From Diogma glabrata (taxonomy: Eukaryota; Arthropoda; Insecta; Diptera; Cylindrotomidae), in NCBI GenBank assembly GCA_963693315.1, contig OY856187.1, positions 42,374,825-42,438,824 on the forward strand: a stretch of 64,000 bases of DNA. The letters are read 5' to 3'. Both the position numbers and the translations under genes were made by a program. Within the stretch, counting starts at the first letter, position 1, and each line of letters starts with the position of its first letter. Below, one piece after another: positions 23,441 to 33,290 of this stretch. The notes under the pieces are model-generated. The model worked only from the letters and a program-made list of their open reading frames with translations, searched no databases and had not been told where the DNA came from.

Positions 23441-25869
23441 ATTTAGCAGACAATTTAACGAACAGAAATAGTAACATTATTTCATACAACATAATCCTTT
23501 GTTGTCATTTTTTCTTCTAACAAAATATTATTTCATCTTAGTAGGAGCATAAATGTTATAAATTTGTAATTTATTTTTGATAAATAAACATAAACATGCA
23601 ATCATTTACGAATAGAAACGGATATTTTTATTATTTGCAAATTGCATTTTTACATAATTTTGTATTATTGTATAATTTGTAGAAAAATGTTTAGTTAGAA
23701 ACCAATAATTTTAATTATAATTATAAAAAAAATTATCTCATTAAGAAAAAAAAATTATGTTTTAAATTAATATATTAAGTAGGCCAAAAATAGTCACTAT
23801 AATTCGCTGTTCCTTCCCAGCAGAGAAAAATAATCGATATAATTCGTTTTGATTTGTTAAAAAATAGTAAATGAAGCGTTTTGGTTGGACCTTATCGAAA
23901 CTTTATTTAGTGAGTTGAATTGCCAAAGTTATTAAAAATAATAAACAATTGAAGTAAAGTTTTAAAACAAAATATAAGACATATATAGAAAACAAGAAAA
24001 ACTTCAATAAACAATACAAAAAATCTCCACAGTTTTTCTTATAAACAGGATATTATTTACATGGGGAAAACGTGATGTTTTTAGTGGAATCTGAAATATG
24101 ACAAAGTGGACAACAATTATAAACGGAACACAAAAGCAATCGTCCTCCAAATAATAAAGATTCAGAGCAAGAAAAAATATTATATAAGAACGCCCATTTT
24201 TAAAAATGATAAATTTTTAAGTGTAAAATAATCTAATCATACCACTTATGGAGTGTTCTGTAAAGCAAATTGAAGCAACTGTAGTAATATGATTGGGTCA
24301 AATGAGGTGGCTTTCCTTGATTTTATGAATTAGACAACCAGGCGAACAAATATTGATTAAAACAAAACCCATCCCTGGACACCCACGGTGCTTTCAGTTA
24401 TGAGTAATTACAGTTATGAGTCATGAGTAATTACAATAAATTCTGCCACATATGAAAAACGACATAAGCCGATATTAGGATAGAATAAAAGAAACAAAAA
24501 TAAAATAAAATATACAGCAAGTTTGTAGGAACAGAACTCAAATTCGGTTGGCTTGGGAATAATCCAACAAGTTACATATTTCACGATCATGTGACGCACT
24601 AATTCCCTCTAGTCACATCTGCGACTTTATAGTCGCATCTGTGTAGGCTTCTTCTTCATCGTTTTTTTAAGCCTGTTTTAATGGCACCTCATATTTTTTA
24701 TATACAATGTGTTGTGTACTAGAAATTACAATATGTGTCACGACCACGAGTTGATTTAGCAAGTGGCAAATCCCTTCCTCATGTGGCGCACTTACTTCCT
24801 CTATAATTAAAGACCACCTAAAGAGTTAAACAAATGTCCGTTTTTCGAGCAACAAATAACATTAATTCGCCATCATCATTCTTTACTAGACCTAAAATTA
24901 AAAACAAATAATAAATATTTATTCTAAGTTTAATAAACTTACATTTGATTTTCCGTTTCAAATTTAAGAACACATAACTAACTTCTAAAGTCTTAAAACA
25001 AGAGTGAAACGACCTTTTCAATTTTAAAATTCATATACAAAAGAAATTAAAAATAATAATAATAACAATAACAAATGATTTTGCTGAGTTAAAGATTTAT
25101 AGTTAAAAAAAAATATAAACGAGACGCACGAATGTTTTTAAATTTTTTTTTTTTACATAATAACATCATGAATGAAGAATATGTTATATGAATGAATTCA
25201 ATGCCTACAAAACGTGACAATGAAGTTATTTTTTTTTATATCTCAAGAAAAATTTTTACAAAGAATTTGTTGTTTATGTAAGAAAGAAAAAAATAATAAT
25301 AAGTTAAAAAACGCATTTTATAGAGGATAAATATACAAATTAATTGTTCCGCATTCGTTAAATAATAACATTTAAATTATTTTTACATGTTATGTTAAAT
25401 TTTAAACAATTGAATTAAATATCAACTAAGGAATCAGCAGCTTTATCCAAAAAAAAAATAAACAACCGACATTGATACGTTATAAGACGGCTGGATTTGT
25501 TCAAGACTAGTTGGTTTTTAGAAATTGAATTAGAACAGCGGTTCACACTGTTCACAAGACTTAATTGGGTTGCAAATTTATTATAAAAACTTTTGGCAAA
25601 ATTAGCTGTTTTTTTAAATTTTGATGAATCAATAAATATAACAGAATTATGTGGACGTTGTTGCTAGTAACAGAAGAATACTGAAGTTTATTGTTTTTTT
25701 AACTTCCAAAACAATACACATCATCAAATTTTGTAACATTAGATACCAAAACAAAAGCGATTATATTATACACATTAACCAACCGAATTTAAAAAATAAA
25801 AAAACGCAATAGTATTTTAACCAATTAGTTTTAATGTGATAGTTTATTCTCAAGTAAAAGTTTAAAGTT
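23441..25869. other. AT-rich intergenic DNA
   Basis: No gene is recognised. At 24690-24745 the plus strand reads acaatgtgttgtgtactag and atatgtgtcacgaccacgag, which resembles the 3' untranslated end of the non-LTR element at 56589-57320; it may be a minus-strand 3' fragment of that family. The open frames at 24414-24599 and 24818-25021 (minus) resemble nothing I know. Confidence 0.5.
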
Positions 25870-25928
25870 TGAGCGAGGCGCGAACGAGAATTTTAAATTT
25901 ATGAGAGGATAAAATTCATTAAACACGA
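25870..25928 (-). repeat. Short fragment of dispersed repeat family X
   Basis: The string gcgaggcgcgaacgag followed by atgagaggataaaattcatt matches the reverse complement of 37255-37325 and resembles 41880-41920. It abuts the left end of the transposon-like element that starts near 25990. Confidence 0.55.
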
Positions 25929-26090
25929 ATTGATGACAATACTTTATACTCTGACAGAGGAGGAAGTATTATATAAAATAGAAACATTTTCCCGACTGGA
26001 AATTAGTTCAGGGAACCCGGATTATGATCAGATCCGGATCAGATTTTCCGTAATACGGCCATCTGATCAGCGTACAGTATCGTTTCCCTT

Positions 26091-26240
26091 GATCCGGCCA
26101 TCTGATCAGTTCCTGATCAGCGTACAGTACCGTTTCCCTTGATCCGGCTATCTAATCAGTTACTGATCAGCGTGCAGTACTTTATCCGTTGATCAGGCTA
26201 TCTGATCAGTTACTGATCAGCGTGCAGTACTTTATTCGTT
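26091..26240. repeat. 50-bp tandem repeat, three full units
   Basis: Units start at 26091, 26141 and 26191, each beginning gatc.ggc.atct.atcag and containing ctgatcagcgt.cagta. A shortened unit precedes at about 26053. The period is exactly 50 bp. Confidence 0.92.
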
Positions 26241-26464
26241 GATCCAATTTAAATGGGTTAAAATTCACTAGAGTATTATCCATTTTAGAAATATATAGCT
26301 AAAATCGTTTCATGTATATTTTAGTTGTAGCTTCTCAGCTACAACTAAACTTCTCACTATAATAATAGTCATTAAGGTGGTATGTATGTTTTAATTTTTT
26401 CCGTTGTAATGTTTTTATTTTAATCTGTTTAATTTATGTATATAATATATAAATATATATCAGG

Positions 26465-26550
26465 GTCTGGTCCGGGTATCCCAATCAGGGCATGATCCGA
26501 TTATCCCAATCAGGGTCTGATCCGGTAATCCCAATCAGGACATGATAGGG
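26465..26550. repeat. 25-bp tandem repeats in copy 2
   Basis: Unit starts at 26465, 26490, 26515 and 26540. The unit (ctgatccggttatcccaat type) is the same as in 16935-17069, which ties the two elements together. Confidence 0.88.
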
Positions 26551-26756
26551 CAAAAGCGTTACACTCATGATCAGGGCCCAATCAGGCAGCCCTACCAATG
26601 CCTGATCCGGGTTAGGGCAAACCTGATCAGGGCCTTACTTGAGCCCTAACAAATTTCGCCTCGAGTATGAATAAAATTAAGGAAAAATGGTATTATTTTT
26701 TTCATTTATTTAATGTCAAATTAATATTTAAGAACAAAATTAATTCTAAACCTTTG

Positions 26757-26937
26757 AACGGATCTGGTATGGATCTCTTGACCAGACCGGACATGAAACT
26801 GTTGAATGGATCCGGCATGGATCTTTCCGGAATAGATCTTTTAAATGGATCCGGAATGGATCTTTGAAATGGATTCGGAATGGGTCTTTGAAATGGATCC
26901 GGCATGGATCATTTAAACGGATCCTGTACGGATCATA
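26757..26937. repeat. 24-bp minisatellite (aatggatccggaatggatct type)
   Basis: The last four units have a regular 24-bp period, the earlier ones are more diverged. Because 24 is a multiple of three, the array is open in several frames on both strands and gives artefactual Pro-Asp-Pro-Phe type peptides; I do not consider these to be genes. Confidence 0.88.
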
Positions 26938-27049
26938 TATGGCGTGACGATTTTTAATCATGTCCGGATCAGGAGGCCTGATTCATCCCTGATCAGTCTT
27001 CAGGCAATCCTGATCCGGATCGGACCCTATACTGATCTAATTTCTAGTC

Positions 27050-27998
27050 GGGTTCTTATCAATAAAATCTCTATTGTTATAATTGGGAAAAAAACGATTT
27101 CCGATGAAAAACCCTTGATGATAAAAAAAACTTATTCCATACAATAAACAAACTTCAACTAAAAAATAGGAGAATTAAAATTAAATTGATTTTTGAGAAA
27201 AATAGCAATGCAATGTAATTAAAATTTGAAAAATAATATTTAATACAATCAAAACAATTTTATTAATACAATCATAACCCATCGAAAAATGATCATTTTC
27301 TATAAAAATATTTTCTTAACGAAACATGCTAAGTTTATTATGCTATAGGTTAGAAGACATGCTATAGGTTACTATTATAATGGAAAAAAAACATACAAAT
27401 AAAGTTGATATTAATAGTTGGAAGAGGATAAACGTATTTTATTTTATAGGCCATAACTATAATTTTTAATTCATAAATTAATGTTTATTATATCTTACAA
27501 ACAGAACCCTGTATTAATATTAAGATAAATAAATTTATTTCATAGATTTAACATTATTATTACTATTATTGTAATTTTTAGAGAATAAATTGCTACTACA
27601 AACTTGAAGGAAAAAATTCGAAAAGTTACTGATTCCGTGATTGTTTTTTCATTTAGTTGCCATGACAAAATTGGCTATTACGCACGAATACAAAAAATCA
27701 TTGCGTAATTCTATCTTGTTTTTATCGTAATAAAAAACAAAATGAAACGCCCTCCATTAATTAACCAAAAAATGTAACAACAGGTGACAATTTCTAGTTT
27801 AGTCGTAAAAAACGCTTATTAATTATGCGTTTTGTGATTATATTTTACCACGTATGTTCTTTGAAAAATTACTCTGTTTTCATTATAGATAACACTGTGG
27901 TAGGTCAACGGAAACATTCAATAAAATAAATATGTTGAAAAAGTAAATATTTCTATTCTTATTATAGATATCGAGCTAGACCACGACTACATTGAGAA
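27050..27998. other. AT-rich intergenic DNA, no gene recognised
   Basis: No coding or repeat signal is recognised. Confidence 0.5.
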
Positions 27999-28139
27999 AT
28001 GGAAGTTACGAATGACCTTAAAAAATTCGGTTTGTCGAGCAATTATGCTGCTGTTGCGAGTGCTCGTAATGAATATTTGAAGCTGGTTAATTTGAACACG
28101 CTCCAACAATACAAAAAAAAATTCGCTGGACAACTATAA
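27999..28139 (+). CDS. Small open reading frame of 46 codons, unrecognised
   Basis: ATG at 27999 to TAA at 28137-28139. The product starts MEVTNDLKKFGLSSNYAAV and ends with QYKKKFAGQL. Its amino acid make-up (balanced, few Phe/Ile/Asn runs) differs from the low-complexity frames around it, and its codons are less AT-biased than the surroundings. A possible splice acceptor (attattatag) lies about 33 bp upstream. I do not recognise it: it could be an exon of a host gene, part of an old element, or chance. Confidence 0.2.
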   Translation: MEVTNDLKKFGLSSNYAAVASARNEYLKLVNLNTLQQYKKKFAGQL

Positions 28140-28414
28140 CAATATATCAGCCCACCCAACGCTCTCATTTTTGGTGTTAATAAGCGGTGGTAAAAGTGCT
28201 AGCCTTATTAATCAAGGGAGCCAGGCTTACAGACCTAGTTGTGTATTCTCAGATCTAGTCGTTGTTAATCATTCTGAGTGTATAGTAAAAGAAACCGGTT
28301 TGAACCGAAAAGAAGAAACTTACTGTTTTCATAGCAATCATAGGTTGCAAGAAATGTTGCACTTTTTTTTATTTTTAAGTATTGACCAGTTGATTGTTGT
28401 TGGGATACTTTTTT

Positions 28415-28986
28415 AACATTTTATCTACCGAACTATCTAATCTGGTTGGATTTAATGAACCCTATTGCATCACAGTCTTCAAGGAACAGTTTGATTTCAT
28501 GATTCATTCGGATTCAATACTGATTTTTAGCAACTCTCGCATATTTATAGAATTCTATAATCGGTGGTAGTTGGGGTCCAGTTTGCACTTCCAAAGGTAA
28601 ACACAAATCAAACTAATGCTTTGCAAAGTGTGAGTTTAACTGACCGCGAAACATGTTTTGATTGCAGAATCTTTAAGTGACACTTGCCTTGATATTATGC
28701 CATCAAATGACGCTTGCCTTTTTCTGCTTGCATATCATTTGACGATTTTATTACAGATTCAAGGTTTATTTAAAGTTTTGCAATCCTTCTACTTCATGGT
28801 CGCTATTATTCAGATTTCCGGGAAATATGTTCCTGGATGTTGATGAAAGTTTAGCTTTTTTGGTGTTGATGCATAATCCAAGACGTTTACCATTTCTTTC
28901 AAGCTGTTAGAGACTATCCTTAATATTGCTAGGTCTACGTCCGAGAAGCGCAATATCAAATTCTTAACCAAGAATTTGAAAACTCA
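28415..28986 (-). pseudogene. Decayed 3' half of the RTE element (paralog of 40.0-40.6 kb)
   Basis: On the minus strand the sequence follows the RT region of the RTE element at 37427-40847. Matching blocks in order are IALLGRRPSNIKDSL (element: IVLLGRRTSDIKDSL), LERNGKRLGLCINT, TSRNIFPGNLN, and finally MNHEIK and IGFIKSNQIR. The YADD catalytic box region is destroyed, stops are frequent, and the middle part (after VEGLQNFK) is rearranged with a short local duplication around atatcaaggcaagtgtcact. It is an old 5'-truncated and 3'-incomplete copy in the opposite orientation to the younger one. Confidence 0.85.
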
Positions 28987-29425
28987 TTGCATTAAAAATA
29001 AATAAATAACCAACTTCAATGTCACAATAAAATAACTAATTTTCAATACTAAAAATTAGCGTCGATTTCTAAATAAATAAATTGATAATTAATTTGATAA
29101 TTCATCTTATAAAGAATCTAATAATTTACCTGATCGAACTACATGTCTGATGTTTTATTGACAAGAATTGTAAAACAAGATTATGTTCATTTTTTTCCTC
29201 ATTAAAACATTACTTATACCGCTTATTCCACTCATATCACAAAAAATCAATACACATACCAACACGAAAGTCAAAAATCAAAAACTACAATTTCATATTA
29301 TTAATAATTTCTAAATGAACCGCAAGCTTATTAATATTTGATACTCACTTTGATAAAAGTTTCATATTCTCTCTTTGATATATGTATGACATAGTTTTTT
29401 TTTCGGTCCAAATTATATATAAAAA
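28987..29425. other. AT-rich intergenic DNA, no gene recognised
   Basis: No coding or repeat signal is recognised between the RTE relic and the start of the modular repeat. Confidence 0.5.
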
Positions 29426-30254
29426 TATGGAGGGGCTAAAATCTCACAGCTCTGAGATATCAAGATTTCGGTTCGGGTTAAGGATTTTGATATAGTTTTC
29501 GGCAAAAAACTTTTATGAGGACATGGTTTTTAGTTTTGGGCAGCGATGTATATCAAACATAGCTCTTTGTTTAAGTACAAGTATTTTTTTATTTCTGTTT
29601 AGAAATTTATTACAAAACTAACACGAAACATCAATACGTTGCCGGAAAATTATAACAGATCATAAATTAACATAATTTAGTGAAAAGATGATACATTCAG
29701 CAAACTACTTCAAAATTCCAAAAATATTCCAAAAATTAGAATAAAATCAATTATTTAAACTTTTTCTAAATTCCAATAATATTCCAAAAATTCTTAAAAA
29801 TTTAAACTTTTCCAAAACTCTATAAATTTTGCAAAAATTATTACAAAATCAAAAATTCAATCTTTTTCAAAATTCCAAAAATTATAATAATATCAAAAAT
29901 TTAAAATTTTGTAAAATGCTAAGAATATTCCAAAAGTTCTTACAAAATCAAAAAATGAAACTTTGTTCAAAATTCTAAATATATATGTATATATATAAAA
30001 TTCAAATACACCCAATTCTGTTTTTACACGGTCTTTTTTTAGACGGTTTTGAAATAACACGGTCTAGAAAAAAAATTTAAATTCGTTTTTACACGGTTTT
30101 ATTTGAAATAGCACGGTTTAAATTTTGAAGAAAATTCGTATTTTTTTTTTATATACAAAGTTAGGCATGTTTAGTGTTAATTATAATAAATTATAAATTA
30201 ACGTCTCTTAATATCTGAAGATACCATGTCCAACTAGGGATTAGGATTAAGTTT

Positions 30255-30790
30255 GAATAAATTAAATTTCTTTAAGAAGTTTATGAACGTTATCTTTAAA
30301 ATTTTGAGGATTAAAGCTATCAGGGAAAACCCTTGCTGGTGCGAGACATTCCATAGATGAGAGACTCTGCTGAAAAAATCACGCTGAAAAGCAACACTTC
30401 TGATCCTTTTTATATGAAGTTTAAAAGGATGGCCTACAAAATTTACTCTGGTGTTACGCGATAGGTTGCTAGTTCAGGTAAAATTGATTTTATCTCAGTC
30501 GAAGTTTGTTCATCCACAATGTATTACAACATTTCTCCTGTGTTGCAAGGAATATAACTCATTAAAAAGAGTTGAGTTGCTAAATAGTTTAACAGTTCTG
30601 CGCTGAACAAACTCAATTTACTTCATACTACTAAAATCAGATACACCCCATATGTGAGAACAATACTCCATGCAGGGAGTATAAATGATTTATATATTAA
30701 AAGAAGCTGTTCGCTATTGAAAAACTTACGAAATCGTTCCAAAGACCTAAATTTTTGAACAGCGTTCTTAGCTAGGTTAAAAATATGAGA
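30255..30790 (-). pseudogene. Jockey/CR1-like retrotransposon RT C-terminal fragment (first)
   Basis: Minus-strand frames, with shifts and stops, give NLAKNAVQKFRSLERFRKFF, LLIYKSFI and later LATQLFLMSYI and YGMSRTS. This matches the region after the RT fingers in Jockey/CR1-type non-LTR elements (KN.SKKLG.L.R..KFF....LL..YKS.I.P..EY). It is heavily mutated and contains no catalytic motif. Confidence 0.65.
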
Positions 30791-30894
30791 ATTTCATTTC
30801 ATATTGTTTTCAACTTCTATTCCTAGAAGTATGAATGTACAGTTGATCAATTTTCTTTGAAGATTTTTTAACGCTAATCTTAAAGTTTGGAGGA

Positions 30895-31165
30895 AGAAAA
30901 TTATTTTATCGTATTATACTCTTATTGATACTCTGGTGTAACGTGTCAAGTTTGCAGGCTTAGGTAAAATCGATATGATTTAGATAGAAGCCCGTTTATC
31001 CTTAATGTAAAATACCGTCAAATCAGCGACATACCAGGAATCAAGCTCATTAGTAAGATTTGAATTGCTGATCAATTTAACAGCCCTCTGTTGTATAGAT
31101 TCAATCAAGACCTGTATGGTAACCTCCATATGTGACAACAATAATCCATGTAGGGCGATCGTCTT
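30895..31165 (-). pseudogene. Jockey/CR1-like retrotransposon RT C-terminal fragment (second)
   Basis: The minus strand encodes, nearly in one frame, IESIQQRAVKLISNSNLTNE followed by LDSWYVADLTVFYIKDKRAS and, after a stop, ILPKPANLTRYTR. This repeats the block present in the first fragment just downstream and in the element at 56664-57320 (SVQKRAIRIVGD..LTSKLDSL). Two adjacent copies of the same block suggest duplicated or independently inserted retrotransposon ends. Confidence 0.65.
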
Positions 31166-31382
31166 TCGGCGAAAACCGCATTGTCTTTAAGTATTTTTGA
31201 CCAGTTAACAAAGAACCTCATATTTTTAAAATTAATGTTTTTTTCAAATATTTTAGCTATAATCGATTAGTTTGATATGGGTTTGTAATTTGTTGTTTCC
31301 GTTTTCGTACCTTTTTTGGAACTGGCTGTGCCTACACTAGCCATTTCCCAAAAAAACTAATATTTCAAATTATATATATGTC

Positions 31383-31983
31383 GTTGGAACAGCATGTTTG
31401 ATTGAGCTTGTGAAACGTACGTTAAACATCTGAAAAGCATATGATCGAATGCCAACTTCATGTAGACGTAAAGCATATTCAAAAATGCCTTACCGATCAA
31501 AACATTTCGGTATCCATCGATAGTTTTTCTTCTGAATCTAAATTAATTATTACTGGTATTCTCCAAGGCTCAGTTTTATTCCCAACTCTATTTTTAATTT
31601 ATATCAACGGCCTGTTGAAAATTATCAGGATGATACACAGTACATTGCACAAGTCAATTGTTCCCGTATCTTCAAAGGTAAAATGAATGAAAAAATATAT
31701 CTCGCCCGGAGAAACGTTGTCATAAATGTAAACGAGGACCTTGAAGGAGAAAAGGACCGAGGACCGAGAAAAAGTCGCCGATTGGGGTAAAAAAATTTAT
31801 TCAATTCTAATTCCACCAAAATGCAGCTATTGATTGTTTTCAGATCATAGACCGAGTTCCCCAATGATACTTCCATTAGTATCTATGACGGACAAATAGC
31901 ATCCTAAATAGATGTGAAAAATATTTGACTCCGTATAATTTACTCCACATTTATAAGTTCTACATTCGTCCATGTATGGAATG
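31383..31983 (+). pseudogene. Retrotransposon RT fragment, first duplicate
   Basis: The open frame at 31441-31686 contains IITGILQGSVLFPTLFLIYI, the conserved QGS..GP.LF..YIN block of non-LTR reverse transcriptases. The YADD region is deleted: compared with the second duplicate, about 30 bp carrying the FADD box are missing after LLKII. The sequence ends at FYIRPCMEYCC-like residues near 31980. The segment is repeated at 32547 with an offset of about 1164 bp. Confidence 0.72.
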
Positions 31984-32284
31984 AAATTTTTTTCAGTGTA
32001 AAGAAGTTTTTCTGAGAGAAAATGAAAAAGGCTTTCAAATTGCTAAATTCCAGTGAATTACAATAATTACTTTGATCTTAATCACTCACCAAATCTCTCA
32101 AAATTTTATTTTTTACGCCAAAAAGTGTAAAAGTTTTGTTTATTTAACATTATGCCCGCCGCATATTGCCGCTATCTCATAAGAAAGGGAATTCAGGAAA
32201 ACTCGTTATGAAAATATTCAATTGTCATTTTTATTGCAACTTATTTATTTTAATATGGAAAAAAATTTCCAAAGCTCGTTTTAA

Positions 32285-32540
32285 TTCTATTTATTTATTC
32301 AAATGTTTATGAGTAGTCTATATGTTTTGTTTTTCCGTCTAGTGCGTACACGAATAAATCAGAAGGTTTTCCTAACGCGTCAGCCACAAACAGTTGTTAA
32401 TCTGAGAAGCACGAGTTCTCCAAATCTAGTCCACATACTTGCAGTAACTGTCCTTGTGCTTTGTTGATCGTCATTGCAAATTCGAGTTGCATTGGAAACT
32501 AAACGTTTGAATTCAAATGCCATATCTGTTGGGATAATAG
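32285..32540 (-). pseudogene. Helitron Rep/helicase C-terminal fragment
   Basis: On the minus strand one reads FPMQLEFAMTINKAQGQLLQ, then VCGLDLENSCFSD, a stop, QLFVADALGKPSDLFVYA and DGKTKHIDYS. This is the last helicase motif (INKAQGQ) and C-terminal end of the Pif1-like helicase of Helitron transposons, which normally continues QLYVA.SRVGKPSDLFVYAP. One stop, one lost Arg-Val segment and a missing upstream part show it is a dead fragment. It lies between the two RT duplicates. Its downstream end, 31985-32285, may be the Helitron 3' end but I could not identify a terminal hairpin and CTRR with confidence. Confidence 0.85.
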
Positions 32541-32546
32541 CCGGTC

Positions 32547-33290
32547 ATTGGAACAGCATGATTGATTGAGCTTGTGAAACGTACGTTATTGCATTAGACA
32601 TCTGAAAAGCATTTGATCGAATCTGGCATGCCAACTTCATGTAGACGTAAAGCATATTCAAAATTGTCTCACCGATCAAAACATTTCGGTATCCATCGAT
32701 AGTTTTTCTTCTGAGTCTAAATTAATTATTACTAAAAGTTCTCCAAGGCACAGTTTTATTCCTCACTCTATTTTTAATTTATATCAATGACCTGTTGAAA
32801 ATTATCAGTAACACGACAAATAGTTTTGCAGATGACATACAGTACATTGTTCAGGTCATTCGTTCCCCTATCTTCAAAGGTAAAATGAACGAAAAAATAA
32901 ATCTCGCCCGGAGAAACGTTGTTATAAATGTAAACGAAGACCTTGAAGGAGAAAAGGACCGAGAATAAAGTCGCCGATTGGGGGTAAAAAAATTTATTCA
33001 ATTCTAATTCCACCAAAAAACCAGCTATTGATTGTTTTCAGATCATAGACCGAGTTCCCCAATGATACTTCCATTAGTATCTATGACGAACAAATAGCAT
33101 CTTAAATAGATGGTAAAAATATTCCGTATAATTTACTCCACATTTATAAGTTCTACATTCGTCCATGTATGGAATATTGTTGTCAAGTCTTGTGTGGTGC
33201 ATCTATTTCGATCTAGGCTCTAGTCTAAATTTCAAATCTTCAAATCTTGATTTCCTACAACATTGTCGTACTGTTGCTGATCTCTGATTT
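32547..33290 (+). pseudogene. Retrotransposon RT fragment, second duplicate with FADD box
   Basis: Homologous to 31383-31983 but longer. Plus-strand frames give the LFLIYINDLLKI block, then TNSFADDIQYIVQ (the catalytic FADD box of a non-LTR RT), NVVINVNEDLEGEKD, and at the end YIRPCMEYCCQVLCGASIS-like residues across a frameshift. It continues beyond the point where the first duplicate stops (33180-33290), so it is the less truncated copy. Confidence 0.75.

Larger units (their letters stand above)
25990..27049. mobile_element. Transposon-like unit with terminal inverted repeats and three minisatellites (copy 2)
   Basis: The left end cccgactggaaattagttca is matched by the reverse complement of the right end (cccgactagaaattagatca), and both are followed inward by gatccggatcag. 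The unit is about 1.06 kb and codes for no transposase. Its first 670 bp are related to the element at 16376-17221, including the 25-bp repeats and the end with ttgagccctaacaaattt; the remainder is a 24-bp minisatellite. It may therefore be a larger relative of copy 1 or a composite. No target duplication was firmly identified. Confidence 0.8.

Noticed and set aside
26667..26961. Overlapping open frames encoding Pro-Asp-Pro-Phe repeats on both strands
   Set aside because: Product of a 24-bp minisatellite; a unit length divisible by three keeps all frames open.
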